Below, one piece after another: positions 35,588-44,541 of a stretch of DNA of 64,000 nucleotides; within the stretch, counting starts at the first letter, position 1; every line of letters starts with the position of its first letter. Origin of the DNA: Poindextera sp036272595 (GTDB lineage: Bacteria; Pseudomonadota; Alphaproteobacteria; Caulobacterales; Caulobacteraceae). The DNA lies in contig DATAYM010000077.1 in the NCBI GenBank assembly GCA_036272595.1, forward strand, positions 84,569 to 148,568, written 5' to 3'. The position numbers and the translations under genes are program-made. The notes beneath the pieces are model-generated. The model made no database searches and was not told where the DNA came from. It saw only the letters and a list, made by a program, of their open reading frames with translations.

Positions 35588-35661
35588 GAATCCTCAGGCC
35601 CGCGGCGCCGATCTGGATCAGAATGAATCCGGAGCGGAAATCAGCGAGCGCGTTCGGAGCC

Positions 35662-36771
35662 CTAGTACACCACCACCGAGCGGATGCTTTCGCCGTTGTG
35701 CATCAGCTCGAAGGCCTCGTTGATCCGATCCAGCGGCAGGGTGTGGGTGATCATCGGGTCGATCTCGATCTTGCCGCCCATGTACCAGTCGACGATCTTC
35801 GGCACGTCGGTGCGGCCGCGGGCGCCGCCGAACGCCGTCCCGCGCCAGACCCGGCCGGTGACCAGCTGGAACGGCCGGGTGGAGATCTCCGCCCCGGCCG
35901 GCGCCACCCCGATCACCACGCTCTCGCCCCAGCCGCGGTGGCAGGCCTCCAGCGCCTGGCGCATCACGGTCACGTTGCCGGTGCAGTCGAAGGTATAGTC
36001 GGCGCCGCCGCCGGTCAGCTCGACCAGGTGGGCGACCACGTCGCCGGCAATCTCTTTCGGGTTGACGAAATGGGTCATGCCGAACCGTTCGCCCCAGACT
36101 TTTCGATCCGGGTTCAGATCGACCCCGACGATCATGTCGGCGCCGGCGAGCCTCAGGCCCTGCACCACGTTCAGCCCGATGCCGCCCAGGCCGAACACCA
36201 CCGCGTTGGCGCCCGGCTCGACCTTGGCGGTGTTGATCACCGCCCCGACGCCGGTGGTGACGCCGCAGCCGATGTAGCAGATCTTGTCGAACGGCGCGTC
36301 GTCGCGGACCTTGGCGACGGCGATCTCCGGCAGCACCGTGAAGTTCGAAAAGGTCGAGCAGCCCATGTAGTGATGGACGCTCGCGCCCTTGTAGGAGAAC
36401 CGCGAGGTCCCGTCGGGCATCACGCCCCGCCCCTGCGTGGCGCGGATCGCCGTGCACAGATTGGTCTTGCGCGACAGGCAGGACTTACATTGCCGGCATT
36501 CGGGCGTGTACAGCGGAATGACGTGGTCGCCCGGCTTGACCGAGGTGACGCCCGGCCCGACCTCGACCACCACGCCGGCGCCCTCATGGCCGAGCACCGA
36601 GGGAAACAGGCCCTCCGAATCCATCCCCGACAGGGTGTAGGCGTCGGTGTGGCAGATTCCGGTGGCCTTCAGCTCCACCAGCACCTCGCCGGCGCGCGGG
36701 CCCTCCAGGTCGACTTCGACGATCTCCAGCGGCTTGCCGGCCTCGAACGCCACCGCGGCCCGGGTCTTCAT
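35662..36771 (-). CDS. S-(hydroxymethyl)glutathione dehydrogenase / class III alcohol dehydrogenase
   Basis: A 369-residue zinc-dependent medium-chain dehydrogenase that oxidises the glutathione adduct of formaldehyde and can reduce S-nitrosoglutathione. Catalytic zinc ligands are in GICHTDAYTLSG, LGHEGAGVV and YIGCGVTTGVGAV; the structural zinc lobe is CRQCKSCLSRKTNLC. The NAD site is VFGLGGIGLNVVQG. The GMDSEGLFPSVLGHEGAG segment and RTDVPKIVDWYMGGKIEIDPMITHTL near the C-terminus are typical of class III enzymes (frmA/adhC type). A palindromic repeat and then the diiron protein gene lie upstream on the same strand. High confidence. Confidence 0.94.
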   Translation of the reverse strand: MKTRAAVAFEAGKPLEIVEVDLEGPRAGEVLVELKATGICHTDAYTLSGMDSEGLFPSVLGHEGAGVVVEVGPGVTSVKPGDHVIPLYTPECRQCKSCLSRKTNLCTAIRATQGRGVMPDGTSRFSYKGASVHHYMGCSTFSNFTVLPEIAVAKVRDDAPFDKICYIGCGVTTGVGAVINTAKVEPGANAVVFGLGGIGLNVVQGLRLAGADMIVGVDLNPDRKVWGERFGMTHFVNPKEIAGDVVAHLVELTGGGADYTFDCTGNVTVMRQALEACHRGWGESVVIGVAPAGAEISTRPFQLVTGRVWRGTAFGGARGRTDVPKIVDWYMGGKIEIDPMITHTLPLDRINEAFELMHNGESIRSVVVY

Positions 36772-36860
36772 GGGCGGATTCTCCTATGCGCCAACTTGCA
36801 GGCCGTCCGCATAGGCCGCTTCAGCGCCGCGGGAAAGAGGGTGAGAAGGGGCCGCCCTTG

Positions 36861-37027
36861 ATCCTCCCCCGTTGGGGGAGGGGGACCGCACGCAGTGCGG
36901 TGGAGGGGGTGCGAGGCCGGATGGGGCCGGTTTCAGGAATGACCCAGGTCCAGCATTCAAGCGCCGAGGCGCGGCAGGCCCCCTCCACCATGCTGCGCAT
37001 GGTCCCCCTCCCCCGTCGGGGGAGGAT
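36861..37027. repeat. long imperfect inverted repeat with nested hairpins
   Basis: Left arm 36861-36910 and right arm 36979-37027 are near-perfect reverse complements (both contain GGTCCCCCTCCCCC or its complement), separated by 68 bases. Each arm has its own hairpin, CCGCAC-GCA-GTGCGG on the left and CCATG-CTGCG-CATGG on the right. The nested hairpins differ in sequence but stay palindromic, a covariation-like pattern. It lies between two co-directional minus-strand genes. Confidence 0.75.
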
Positions 37028-37047
37028 CAGGAGCGGCGAGGCCAGCC

Positions 37048-38172
37048 CTACTCCGCCGCCACCAGGTCGACCTTGGCGCGGTCCTTGAAATTGATCGCCT
37101 GCAGATAGCGGATGCCGTCCTCGGCGATGTCGTCGCCGACCATCCGGTCGCCCTCGGCGCGTAGCTCGTCCATGTCGACATAGGCGCCGTAGAAGCCCAT
37201 GGTCCGCTCGGTGATCAGGCCGGCGTTCAGCAAGGTCTTGATCAGTACCCGGAAGATGTTGGTCTCGCCGCGGAAGCGCATGGTCGGGTCGCGGTGCTTG
37301 CGCCGCTCGACGATGTCGGCGATCACCCGCTCGGGATCGAGGCCGAACTCGCCGTAGATCACCTTCTGCTGCTCGGGCGAACCCTGGTTGAACAAAAGGC
37401 TCTGGGCGCAATGGGCGGCCCAGTCCTCGACCATGTTGCGCTCGGATTCGGTCAGTTTCGGAATGGTCCGGTCGGCCCAGATCTTGCCGAACTTGTGGTG
37501 GAAGGCCTCGTCGGTCATCACCAGCTGGAACAGCCGCTTGGCCACCGGGTCGCGGTTGTTCTTGTAGCCCGAGGCGAAGGCGCCCATGGCCAGGCCCTCG
37601 ACCAGCATCTGCATGCCGATGATCTTCTTGTAGACCTCCGGCGCCTCGATGATCTCGACCAGCAGCGACTTCAGCGCCGCGCCGCACGGCACCGGCCGGC
37701 CCCAGCGCGACTTGATGTACTTGGCGAAGGCGGTGACGTGGCGGGCCTCCTCGCGGGTCTGGTTGGCGGCGTATTCCTGTGCGCCCTGGTCATAGAGCAC
37801 GTGGCAGAGCGAGGCCGAGAGGTTCAGCGCCCCCTGCTCGCCGTGCAGGATCGAGGAGAAGTTCCACAGCTGCATGTAGTTGATGAAGCGGACCTTGTCC
37901 TTCGGGTCGGCCAGCTTTTCGGCGACGTAGGGCAGCCTGAGGATGCCGTTCTGCTCCTCCGGGATCATGGCGACGTTTTCCATGTCGAACGGCTCGTCGA
38001 AGTCGATGTACTTCTTGTCGAGCGGGTCCCAGAAGTGGTCGTGGGTGGCCGAGATGATCTTGTCGAAGGCGGTCGAGCGGGCGTTGTAGCGGTCCAGCTC
38101 CAGCATCGATTCGAAGTCGTCGGGCGCCACCGCGCCGTACATCTTGTCCTTGGTGATGTTTCCGTCGGCCAT
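37048..38172 (-). CDS. ferritin-like diiron protein
   Basis: A 374-residue helical protein with a complete carboxylate-bridged diiron pattern: E112 (HGEQGALNLSA), E142-x2-H145 (EEARHVTAF), E192 (LVEGLAMGAF) and E222-x2-H225 (TDEAFHHKFGKIW). Two ExxH pairs define ferritin-like oxidases and oxygenases; spacing is closer to AurF-type or R2-like oxygenases than to ferritins. Substrate unknown. The ATG at 38172 has GGGAG upstream and was preferred over an upstream in-frame start. The GMC oxidoreductase lies 78 bases upstream on the same strand, and a TGAAC-ACC-GTTCA palindrome sits between, so it may be separately regulated. Confidence 0.85.
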   Translation of the reverse strand: MADGNITKDKMYGAVAPDDFESMLELDRYNARSTAFDKIISATHDHFWDPLDKKYIDFDEPFDMENVAMIPEEQNGILRLPYVAEKLADPKDKVRFINYMQLWNFSSILHGEQGALNLSASLCHVLYDQGAQEYAANQTREEARHVTAFAKYIKSRWGRPVPCGAALKSLLVEIIEAPEVYKKIIGMQMLVEGLAMGAFASGYKNNRDPVAKRLFQLVMTDEAFHHKFGKIWADRTIPKLTESERNMVEDWAAHCAQSLLFNQGSPEQQKVIYGEFGLDPERVIADIVERRKHRDPTMRFRGETNIFRVLIKTLLNAGLITERTMGFYGAYVDMDELRAEGDRMVGDDIAEDGIRYLQAINFKDRAKVDLVAAE

Positions 38173-38240
38173 CACGTTCGCTCCCTGAAGGCGTTTGGCG
38201 CGAAGGATGCCGCGAGGACAGGGCGCCCGCAAGCTTTAAG

Positions 38241-38253
38241 TGAACACCGTTCA
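38241..38253. promoter_or_regulatory. 13-base palindrome TGAAC-ACC-GTTCA, TetR-like operator
   Basis: A near-perfect palindrome (TGAACACCGTTCA) 69 bases upstream of the diiron protein start, overlapping the stop codon of the GMC gene. The form TGAAC-N3-GTTCA is usual for TetR-family operators. The flank TTTAAGTGAACACCGTTCAG resembles 23209-23228 upstream of the TonB receptor. No TetR gene is in the window. Confidence 0.5.
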
Positions 38254-39864
38254 GACTGGGGCCAGCATCATCTCCGCCGCCTTCTCGGCGATCATCACCG
38301 TCGGGGCGTTGGTGTTGCCGGAGGTGATGGTCGGCATCACCGAGGCGTCGGCGACCCGCAAACCTTCGACGCCGCGCACCCGCAGCGCGCCGTCGACCAC
38401 CGCCTCCTCGTCCACGCCCATGCGGCAGGTGCCGACCGGGTGGAAGATGGTGGTGGCGATGCGGCCGATGGCGGCCAGCAGTTCGTCCGGATCGCTCACC
38501 TCGGCGCCCGGCCGGTATTCCCGCGGCTGGTAGGCGGCCAGGGCCGGCGCGGCGCAGATCCGGCGGGTCAGCGCAATGGCCTCGCGGGCCACCGCCTGGT
38601 CGGCGGGGTGGGACAGGTAGTTGGGCCGGATCGCCGGCGCCGCCGCCGGGTCGGGGCTCGCCAGCATGACCTCGCCGCGGCTGCTTGGCCGGATGTTGCA
38701 CACCGAGGCGGTCAGGGCGTCGAACAGGTGCAGCGGCTCGCCGAAGGCGTCCAGGCTGAGCGGCTGGACGTGGTATTCCAGGTTCGGCGTCGCCTCCCGC
38801 TCCGAGGAATAGGCGAACATGCCCAGCTGGCTGGGCGCCATCGACATCGGCCCGGTGCGGAAGAGGCCGTATTCCAGCCCGATCATCGCCTTGCCGACGA
38901 GGCTGGCGACGCGGCTGTTCAGCGTCCCGCCCGAGACCTTGAACACGGCGCGGATCTGCAGATGGTCCTGCAGGTTGGCCCCGACCGCGGGCGCGTCCCG
39001 GACCACCGCGATCCCGTTCGCCCGCAGCAGCGCGCCCGGCCCGACGCCGCTCAGCTGCAGAAGGTGCGGCGAGCCGATGGCGCCGGCGGCCAGCACGACC
39101 TCGGCCCGCGCCATCGCCTCGACAACCCGTCCGCCGATACGGAACCGCACCCCGCGCGCGCGGCCCTGGTGCAGCAGGATGCGCTCGGCCTGCGCGCCGG
39201 TCGCCACCTTCAGGTTCGGCCGCCGCATCACCGGGCGCAGGAACCCGCGCGCCGCGCTCCAGCGCAGGCCGCCGTGCTGGTTCACGTCGAACAGGGCGCT
39301 GCCGAAGTTGTCGCCGCGGTTGAAGTCGCTGGTCTTCGGAATGCCGCACTGTTCGGCGGCGTCCCGAAAGGCGTCGAGGATCGGCCAGCTCAGCCGCTGC
39401 CTGGCCACCTTCAGCGGCCCGCCGGCGCCGTGCATCGCATCGGCGCCGCCGTAATAGTCCTCCGAACGGCGAAAGATCGGCACGACGTCGTCCCAGCCCC
39501 AGCCGGTCAGGCCGAGCTGTCGCCAATGGTCGTAGTCGGCCGCCTGGCCGCGCATGTAGATCATGCCGTTGATCGACGACGAGCCGCCGAGCAGCCGCCC
39601 GCGCGGATATTTCAGCGCCCGCCCGCCAAGTCCCGCCTCCGCATCGGTGGAAAAGCACCAGTCCGTGCGCGGCTTGCCTTGGGTGTAGAGATAGCCGATC
39701 GGCACGTGCACCCAGAACAGCCGGTCATGCCCTCCCGCTTCCAAGAGCAGCACCCGGTTGCGCGGATCGGCGCTGAGCCGATTGGCCAGCACGCACCCCG
39801 CGGTCCCGGCCCCGACCACGATGTAGTCGAATTCTCCGAACAGGCTCGCCGATTCCGGGGTCAT
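38251..39864 (-). CDS. GMC family FAD-dependent oxidoreductase
   Basis: A 537-residue glucose-methanol-choline oxidoreductase. FAD-binding VVGAGTAGCVLANRLS at the N-terminus, LLEAGG, the GMC signature PRGRLLGGSSSINGMIYMRG, the second signature AGAIGSPHLLQLSGVG, the catalytic histidine in HPVGTCRMG, and NTNAPTVMIAEKAAEM at the end. It oxidises a primary or secondary alcohol; relatives act on choline, long-chain or polyethylene-glycol alcohols. The ATG at 39864 is chosen over a GTG at 39879. Divergent from vapBC and upstream of the diiron protein and class III dehydrogenase. Substrate undetermined. Confidence 0.92.
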   Translation of the reverse strand: MTPESASLFGEFDYIVVGAGTAGCVLANRLSADPRNRVLLLEAGGHDRLFWVHVPIGYLYTQGKPRTDWCFSTDAEAGLGGRALKYPRGRLLGGSSSINGMIYMRGQAADYDHWRQLGLTGWGWDDVVPIFRRSEDYYGGADAMHGAGGPLKVARQRLSWPILDAFRDAAEQCGIPKTSDFNRGDNFGSALFDVNQHGGLRWSAARGFLRPVMRRPNLKVATGAQAERILLHQGRARGVRFRIGGRVVEAMARAEVVLAAGAIGSPHLLQLSGVGPGALLRANGIAVVRDAPAVGANLQDHLQIRAVFKVSGGTLNSRVASLVGKAMIGLEYGLFRTGPMSMAPSQLGMFAYSSEREATPNLEYHVQPLSLDAFGEPLHLFDALTASVCNIRPSSRGEVMLASPDPAAAPAIRPNYLSHPADQAVAREAIALTRRICAAPALAAYQPREYRPGAEVSDPDELLAAIGRIATTIFHPVGTCRMGVDEEAVVDGALRVRGVEGLRVADASVMPTITSGNTNAPTVMIAEKAAEMMLAPV

Positions 39865-39896
39865 GGCGGCGATATACACCGGTTGTCAGATCGGAT

Positions 39897-39927
39897 AATA
39901 TGGCGTGGCCAATGATCGCGCCATATT
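39897..39927. promoter_or_regulatory. probable vapBC operator
   Basis: AATATGGCG (39897-39905) and CGCCATATT (39919-39927) are perfect 9-base inverted repeats with a 13-base spacer, ending 13 bases before the antitoxin ATG and overlapping the likely promoter. AT-rich against a very GC-rich background. VapB-type antitoxins with their toxins usually bind such a site to autoregulate. Confidence 0.7.
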
Positions 39928-39940
39928 TTGGAGTTGAGCC

Positions 39941-40195
39941 ATGAATGCGCAGAAAGGGCGTGTCACCGAGTCAGGTCGCGTCAGCTTGCCGGCTGATATG
40001 CGACGGGCGGTCGGCCTGGAACGCGGCGGGGGCGTGGTCTTCGAACTCGAAGGCGGCGAAATTCGCATCCGTCCGCTGGGCGAAGTCGTTGCGCGCGCCC
40101 AGGCTCTTTCCCGCCGGCTGCTCGGCGACGACCCTGACGCTGGGTCCGCCGGATTCATCGCCGAACGTCACCGAGAAGCCCGGCGCGAGCCGTGA
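39941..40195 (+). CDS. VapB-like antitoxin, AbrB/MazE-type DNA-binding
   Basis: An 84-residue antitoxin. Residues 6-45 form a SpoVT/AbrB swapped-hairpin domain (GRVTESGRVSLPADMRRAVGLERGGGVVFELEGGEIRIRPL); the C-terminal tail (IAERHREARREP) would wrap around the toxin. GGAG lies upstream of the ATG. The last codons overlap the toxin start in GTGA (40192-40195), the usual coupling that keeps antitoxin in excess. A 9-base inverted repeat sits just upstream. Confident. Confidence 0.88.
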   Translation: MNAQKGRVTESGRVSLPADMRRAVGLERGGGVVFELEGGEIRIRPLGEVVARAQALSRRLLGDDPDAGSAGFIAERHREARREP

Positions 40196-40581
40196 ACTCG
40201 GTTCTCGACGCATCGGCATTGATCGCCCTTCTCCGCGGCGAGCCGGGCGCCGACCGCGCCCAGGCAGCGATCGACGCTGACGCCGTCATGTGTACCGTCA
40301 ACCTGGCTGAAGTCGCTCGCCACTACGCGCGCCGCGGCGCGGGGGCCGATGATCTGCATGCTTTGCTGGATCCGCTGCCTTTCGAGCGCGTCCCATTTGA
40401 CGACGAACTGGCCTTCGCCGCCAGCTTGATGCTGCCGAGCACGCAACGCGCCGGCCTCTCCCTCGGCGACCGGGCCTGTCTGGCTCTCGCCGCTCGCCTG
40501 GGCGCGCCCGCGCTGACGACCGATCGAATCTGGGCTACGGTCAGCGAGGCCGTGGGCGTCAAAGTGGAGGTCTTGCGATAG
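40192..40581 (+). CDS. VapC-like PIN-domain ribonuclease toxin
   Basis: A 129-residue PIN-domain protein expected to cut RNA, often tRNA or rRNA in known VapCs. The acidic metal-binding residues are visible: D6 in LDASALIALL, E in NLAEVARHY, D in LSLGDRACLALA, and D in ALTTDRIWATV. GTG start overlapping the antitoxin stop. Its partner and operator are intact, so the module is probably functional. Only 30 bases separate its stop from that of the convergent amidohydrolase. Confidence 0.9.
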   Translation: MNSVLDASALIALLRGEPGADRAQAAIDADAVMCTVNLAEVARHYARRGAGADDLHALLDPLPFERVPFDDELAFAASLMLPSTQRAGLSLGDRACLALAARLGAPALTTDRIWATVSEAVGVKVEVLR

Positions 40582-40611
40582 GCACGCCGTCTCGCCTCTG
40601 CGAGGGCGCGC

Positions 40612-41808
40612 CTACTCCGCCGCGATCAGGTGCGCCGGCCGCCGCAGGTCCGCCGCCAGGCCTTCGCCCATCAGGTCGATGAAGTTCTCCCGGTAGAAAC
40701 GCTCCACCGCCGGCTGCGGCGTGCCGGCCAGGGAGTCGTTGAAGCGCTTCAGCGGGTTGCGGCCACCTTCGACGTGCGGGAAGTCCGACGAGAACAGGCA
40801 GATCTGCTCGCCGGAATTGGCGATGATCCAGCCCGCGTCCTCATGCGGATAAGGCGTCACGCGCACCTGGCGGCGGACGATCTCGCTGGGCGGGGCCGAG
40901 AGCCGGTGCAGCCGCTCCTCGTTCTTGAAGAAGGCCTGGTGCGAGGAATCCATGAACCGCATCCAGCTCGGAACCCATGAGGCGCCCAGCTCGATGGCCC
41001 CGAACTTCAGCCGGGGGAACCGGTCCATCACCCCGTCGATGATCAGGCAGGCCAGGGTCTGCATCACCGAACCCGGGATGGCCATGAAGGAGACCGAGGT
41101 GAAGTTCTCCTCGCCCCCGTGGAAGTCCTTCACCCGCGGCAGGCCGTTCTCGAAATAGTCCGGGTTCAGCTTCTCCTCGCCCCCGACGTGGAACAGGATC
41201 GGCAGACCCGCCTCCTGCGCCTGCGCCCAGATCGGATCGAAGCCGACGTGGCTGGGCGAATGGCCCTTCGGGCAGCGCGAGGGGATCAGGATCGCCTTGG
41301 CGCCCAGCGCGATGGCCTCCTTGGTCGCCGCCGCCGAGCGCTCGAAGTCCATCAGCGGCACATAGCCGGTGGGCAAGAGGCGCCGATCGACCGAGCAGAA
41401 GTCGGTCATCATCCGGTTGTGGGCGGTGGCGGCGGCATAGGCCAGCTCGACGTCGTCGCCGTATTCCAGCTGGAAATTGCCCAGGCAGAAGGTGGTGAAG
41501 ACCAGCTGGCTGGCGAACCCCAGATAGTCGATGGCGCGCGGCCGGTCGGCGGGGATGAAGGCGCCCAGGGCCGCCTGGTTCTTGCGCAGCAGGATGTTCT
41601 CCTCGGCCCCGGCGCGGAATTCCGGGTCCTGGTGCTGGCGCCGCGCCGCCTCGGCCCAGCCGGTCGGCTTGCCCAGCTTGTGCTGGTAGATCGGCAGGGC
41701 GTGGTAGCGGGCCTTCAGCCGGGCGTCGAAATAGGGATCGAGGCAGTCCGGCAACTCCATCAGGTGGGAGTCGGCGTCGTGGATGATCTGGTCCTGCACA
41801 TAGGGCAT
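40612..41808 (-). CDS. amidohydrolase family protein (Amidohydrolase_2)
   Basis: A 398-residue TIM-barrel metal hydrolase or decarboxylase. Visible markers are IIHDADSHLMELPD at the N-terminus (a DxSH version of the DxHxH metal motif), LPILFHVGGEE with the metal His mid-protein, LKFGAIELGASWVPSWM and FSSDFPHVEGGRNPLKRF near the end, where the Asp completes the site. Such proteins hydrolyse C-N bonds or decarboxylate aromatic and related acids (ACMSD type). It lies 61 bases after the GH78 gene on the same strand, so is probably transcribed with uxaA-like and GH78 genes. Substrate unclear. Confidence 0.88.
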   Translation of the reverse strand: MPYVQDQIIHDADSHLMELPDCLDPYFDARLKARYHALPIYQHKLGKPTGWAEAARRQHQDPEFRAGAEENILLRKNQAALGAFIPADRPRAIDYLGFASQLVFTTFCLGNFQLEYGDDVELAYAAATAHNRMMTDFCSVDRRLLPTGYVPLMDFERSAAATKEAIALGAKAILIPSRCPKGHSPSHVGFDPIWAQAQEAGLPILFHVGGEEKLNPDYFENGLPRVKDFHGGEENFTSVSFMAIPGSVMQTLACLIIDGVMDRFPRLKFGAIELGASWVPSWMRFMDSSHQAFFKNEERLHRLSAPPSEIVRRQVRVTPYPHEDAGWIIANSGEQICLFSSDFPHVEGGRNPLKRFNDSLAGTPQPAVERFYRENFIDLMGEGLAADLRRPAHLIAAE

Positions 41809-41869
41809 GGGCGCGTCCTCCAGGTCTTTGGTCTTTGCGCCGGAGGATACGGCCAGCGGCGGGCCTCTA

Positions 41870-44431
41870 TCAACCGGCGCGAACGAAGCGGCCCTCCCAG
41901 GCGGCGCCGGTCGCCTTCGCCGCGCCGTCGGCCCTCAGTCCCGGCGCGGCGGCGAGGTGGACGGGCGTGCCGGCCGGGCCGGAAACCTGGGCGATGAAGC
42001 CGTCGCCGTCGCGCGCCAGCCTGACCTCGACGTCGCCGCGCGCGGTGGGGACGACGCCCTCGGCATGGTCCAGGTCGGTCAGGTCCGGCTGGACGCCGAT
42101 CTCGGCGAAGCCCGGCTGGGCCGGGAACACGCCGAGCATCCGCCGCGACAGCTGGTAGGTGGGCGAGGCGGAAAAGCCGTGGCAGAGGCTGGCGGTGGGC
42201 TCGAAGCTTTCCCACAGCGTGGTCGCGCCGCGCGCCAGCATCGGGCCGAACCGTTCGCGCATAAGCCGCAGCGCCGCCTCGAACCGGCCGTGGTCGGCCA
42301 GGGCCCCATAGACGAAGTGGCTGTAGAAGGTGTTGGCCAGCACCACCCCCTCCTCCGGCTCCAGCGGCTGGCCGCGTGGCGCGACCGGCGGGCCGGGGGT
42401 GAAGGTCAGCCGGTTGCTGTTGGTGATCCGATCGAACGCCCGCTGGATCCGCTCGGCGGGCGCCTCGCCCCAGAGCGCCATGGCGGCGTTGGCGTGTTGC
42501 GAGACCCTGAGGTCCTGGGCGCCGCTGACCGGATCGACGATGTCGACATAGGCGCCGCGCCGCTCGTCCCAGTGGCGCGCGTTCAGCGCCGCCGACAGCG
42601 AGCGGGCGCGCGCGGCGCAGCGCTCGGCCGCCCGCTCCCAGCCCAAGGCGCGGGCCAGCCGCGCCGCCACCGCGAACGCGCCGGCCAGCTGGGCGTTCAG
42701 CGCCCCGGCCTCGCCTTCGCGGCCCACCCCGGCCCAGTCCATGAAATGCCAATAGGGCATGTCGGCCACCAGGCCGGACGGGCCGATCAGCCGCTCGAAC
42801 CAGGCCAGGGCTTTCAGGATCGAGGGGAAGATCGCCTCGATGGTCTCGACATCGCCGGTGTAGTCCAGGTGGTCGCCGGCGGTCAGCACCCACTGCAGGG
42901 TCCAGTCGGGGATCAACAGGCCGTTGTTGCGGTGGTCGCCGGGCGCGAACATCTGGGTCAGGCCGTCCGGGCGCTGACTTTCCGCCACCTGCGCCAGGTA
43001 CTTGGCGTTCAGCGGCGCCACGCACGGTCCGAAGGCGGCGTGGCCGACCAGGTTCTCCACCGTCACGTCGCCCAGCCACTGGCGCTGTTCGCGGCTGGGG
43101 CAGTCCTCCCAGGCGTCGTGCATGCACTGGCGCAGGGTATAGGCGCCGGTCGCCCAGAGCCGGTTGAGCAAATCGTCCGAGGACTGAAAACGCCCGCGCT
43201 CCTCGACCGGATAGTTGACCAGCCTGGCGCCGAGGCCGCGGATGACGAGGCCCTCAGGGGCGTCGCGGACGGTCAGCTGCATCCAGCGGATGGCGCACCA
43301 TTCGAACCGCTCGAACACCTGCGCGCCCGCCCTGGCGCGATAGCGGCAGAGGTGGGCGTCGGAGCCCAGCCAGGGCTTGCGCTTGATGCGGGCGTCGGGG
43401 GCGGGTCCGCCCTCGCGCCATTCGCCGGGCAGGCTTTCGGCGCAGGCGATCTCGACGATCTCGCCGCCGCGCGCCTCGATCTCGATCCGCGGCCGCCCGG
43501 TCATGATGCGGCCGAAGTCCAGCAGGATCGAAACGTCGCGGCCGGGCGCCGTGCGCACCACCGCCTGGCCGCCTTCCAGCCGCAGCAGGTCGTCCGGCCG
43601 GCTCACCGCGTCTTCGGGGGCCTCGACCAGCGGCTCCTCATAGGAACGGCGCCAGAAATCGAGCGCCGGATCGGGCGCCAGGCCCTTGATCCAGACGATG
43701 CGTCTGGCCGCCGCCGGCCGCTCCTCCAGCATGGGGATGCCGCGCGGCAGCAGGACCGGAAACGGCCGCGCCACGACGCCGCCATAGGTCGCCTCGGGAC
43801 CACCGCCGCCGGAGACCAGCGGCCGCGCATCGTCCCAGCCGGCGTCGTCATGGTCCACGCCGGTCCAGCCGGACGGCAGCTTCGCCGCGTCGAGGTCCTC
43901 GATGAAGCCCAGGGAATGGTTCGACTGCGGAACCTCCTGGGTCCAGGCGTCGGACTGCAGGCAGCGCCAGCCGCCGCTGGTGTCGAGCGGCGCCGTTTCG
44001 CCCCCGGCCTCGATGCTGCCGTCGACCCACAGGCCGCCGTCGCCGAAGGTCGGCTGCCACATGCCCTTGACCGTCTCGTAGAAGGCCGTGTCGGTCCCAT
44101 AGGTGTGGACCAGCACCGCCACGACGTTGCGGCCCGCGCTCAGCGCCCCGGCCAGGTCGTAGTCGTCATAGCGCTGGTGGAGCGGGCTGGCCCGCACCGG
44201 CCCGCGGCCGATCCGCTCGCCGTTGACATAGAGGATGTAGCGGCCGTCGACGGTGATCGAGATCGGCGCGGCGTCCGGCGCGGCCGGCAGGTCGAGCCGC
44301 TTGCGGAACAGGAACCAGCGGTTCTTCTCGAACGGCCGTCCCGGCTGGCCGAGATAGACGCTCCGGCCGCCGGCGGGATCGATCTCCTGGCGCGGCGTCC
44401 AGACGAAGGGCGGACGCAGCATCCGCGTCAT
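41870..44431 (-). CDS. alpha-L-rhamnosidase, GH78
   Basis: An 853-residue glycosidase releasing terminal alpha-L-rhamnose from plant glycosides or pectin fragments. N-terminal beta domains (carbohydrate-binding-like, YILYVNGERIGRGPVRASP) are followed by an (alpha/alpha)6 catalytic barrel. The conserved acidic cluster of GH78 is DAWEDCPSREQRQWLGD near residue 435, and ATTLWESFEPTASLCHGFSASPTYQLSRRMLGV closes the barrel. No signal peptide is visible, so it probably acts in the cytoplasm. Between uxaA-like and amidohydrolase genes on the minus strand. A second, frameshifted GH78 lies at 53.8-56.5 kb but is not a close copy. Confident family. Confidence 0.92.
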   Translation of the reverse strand: MTRMLRPPFVWTPRQEIDPAGGRSVYLGQPGRPFEKNRWFLFRKRLDLPAAPDAAPISITVDGRYILYVNGERIGRGPVRASPLHQRYDDYDLAGALSAGRNVVAVLVHTYGTDTAFYETVKGMWQPTFGDGGLWVDGSIEAGGETAPLDTSGGWRCLQSDAWTQEVPQSNHSLGFIEDLDAAKLPSGWTGVDHDDAGWDDARPLVSGGGGPEATYGGVVARPFPVLLPRGIPMLEERPAAARRIVWIKGLAPDPALDFWRRSYEEPLVEAPEDAVSRPDDLLRLEGGQAVVRTAPGRDVSILLDFGRIMTGRPRIEIEARGGEIVEIACAESLPGEWREGGPAPDARIKRKPWLGSDAHLCRYRARAGAQVFERFEWCAIRWMQLTVRDAPEGLVIRGLGARLVNYPVEERGRFQSSDDLLNRLWATGAYTLRQCMHDAWEDCPSREQRQWLGDVTVENLVGHAAFGPCVAPLNAKYLAQVAESQRPDGLTQMFAPGDHRNNGLLIPDWTLQWVLTAGDHLDYTGDVETIEAIFPSILKALAWFERLIGPSGLVADMPYWHFMDWAGVGREGEAGALNAQLAGAFAVAARLARALGWERAAERCAARARSLSAALNARHWDERRGAYVDIVDPVSGAQDLRVSQHANAAMALWGEAPAERIQRAFDRITNSNRLTFTPGPPVAPRGQPLEPEEGVVLANTFYSHFVYGALADHGRFEAALRLMRERFGPMLARGATTLWESFEPTASLCHGFSASPTYQLSRRMLGVFPAQPGFAEIGVQPDLTDLDHAEGVVPTARGDVEVRLARDGDGFIAQVSGPAGTPVHLAAAPGLRADGAAKATGAAWEGRFVRAG

Positions 44432-44541
44432 GGAAACTCCCGATGAGCCCGTTGGGGCGGCCCGCTTCGCCGGCTGGTTCTGAGCGATTTTGATCTCTCC
44501 TGAGCAACCATGGCCGGTCGCCCGGAATCAAGCCCCGATCG

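Noticed and set aside
37048..38172. Naming the diiron protein as AurF or ribonucleotide reductase R2
   Set aside because: Ligand pattern fits both groups broadly; sequence between motifs does not allow a specific name by eye.
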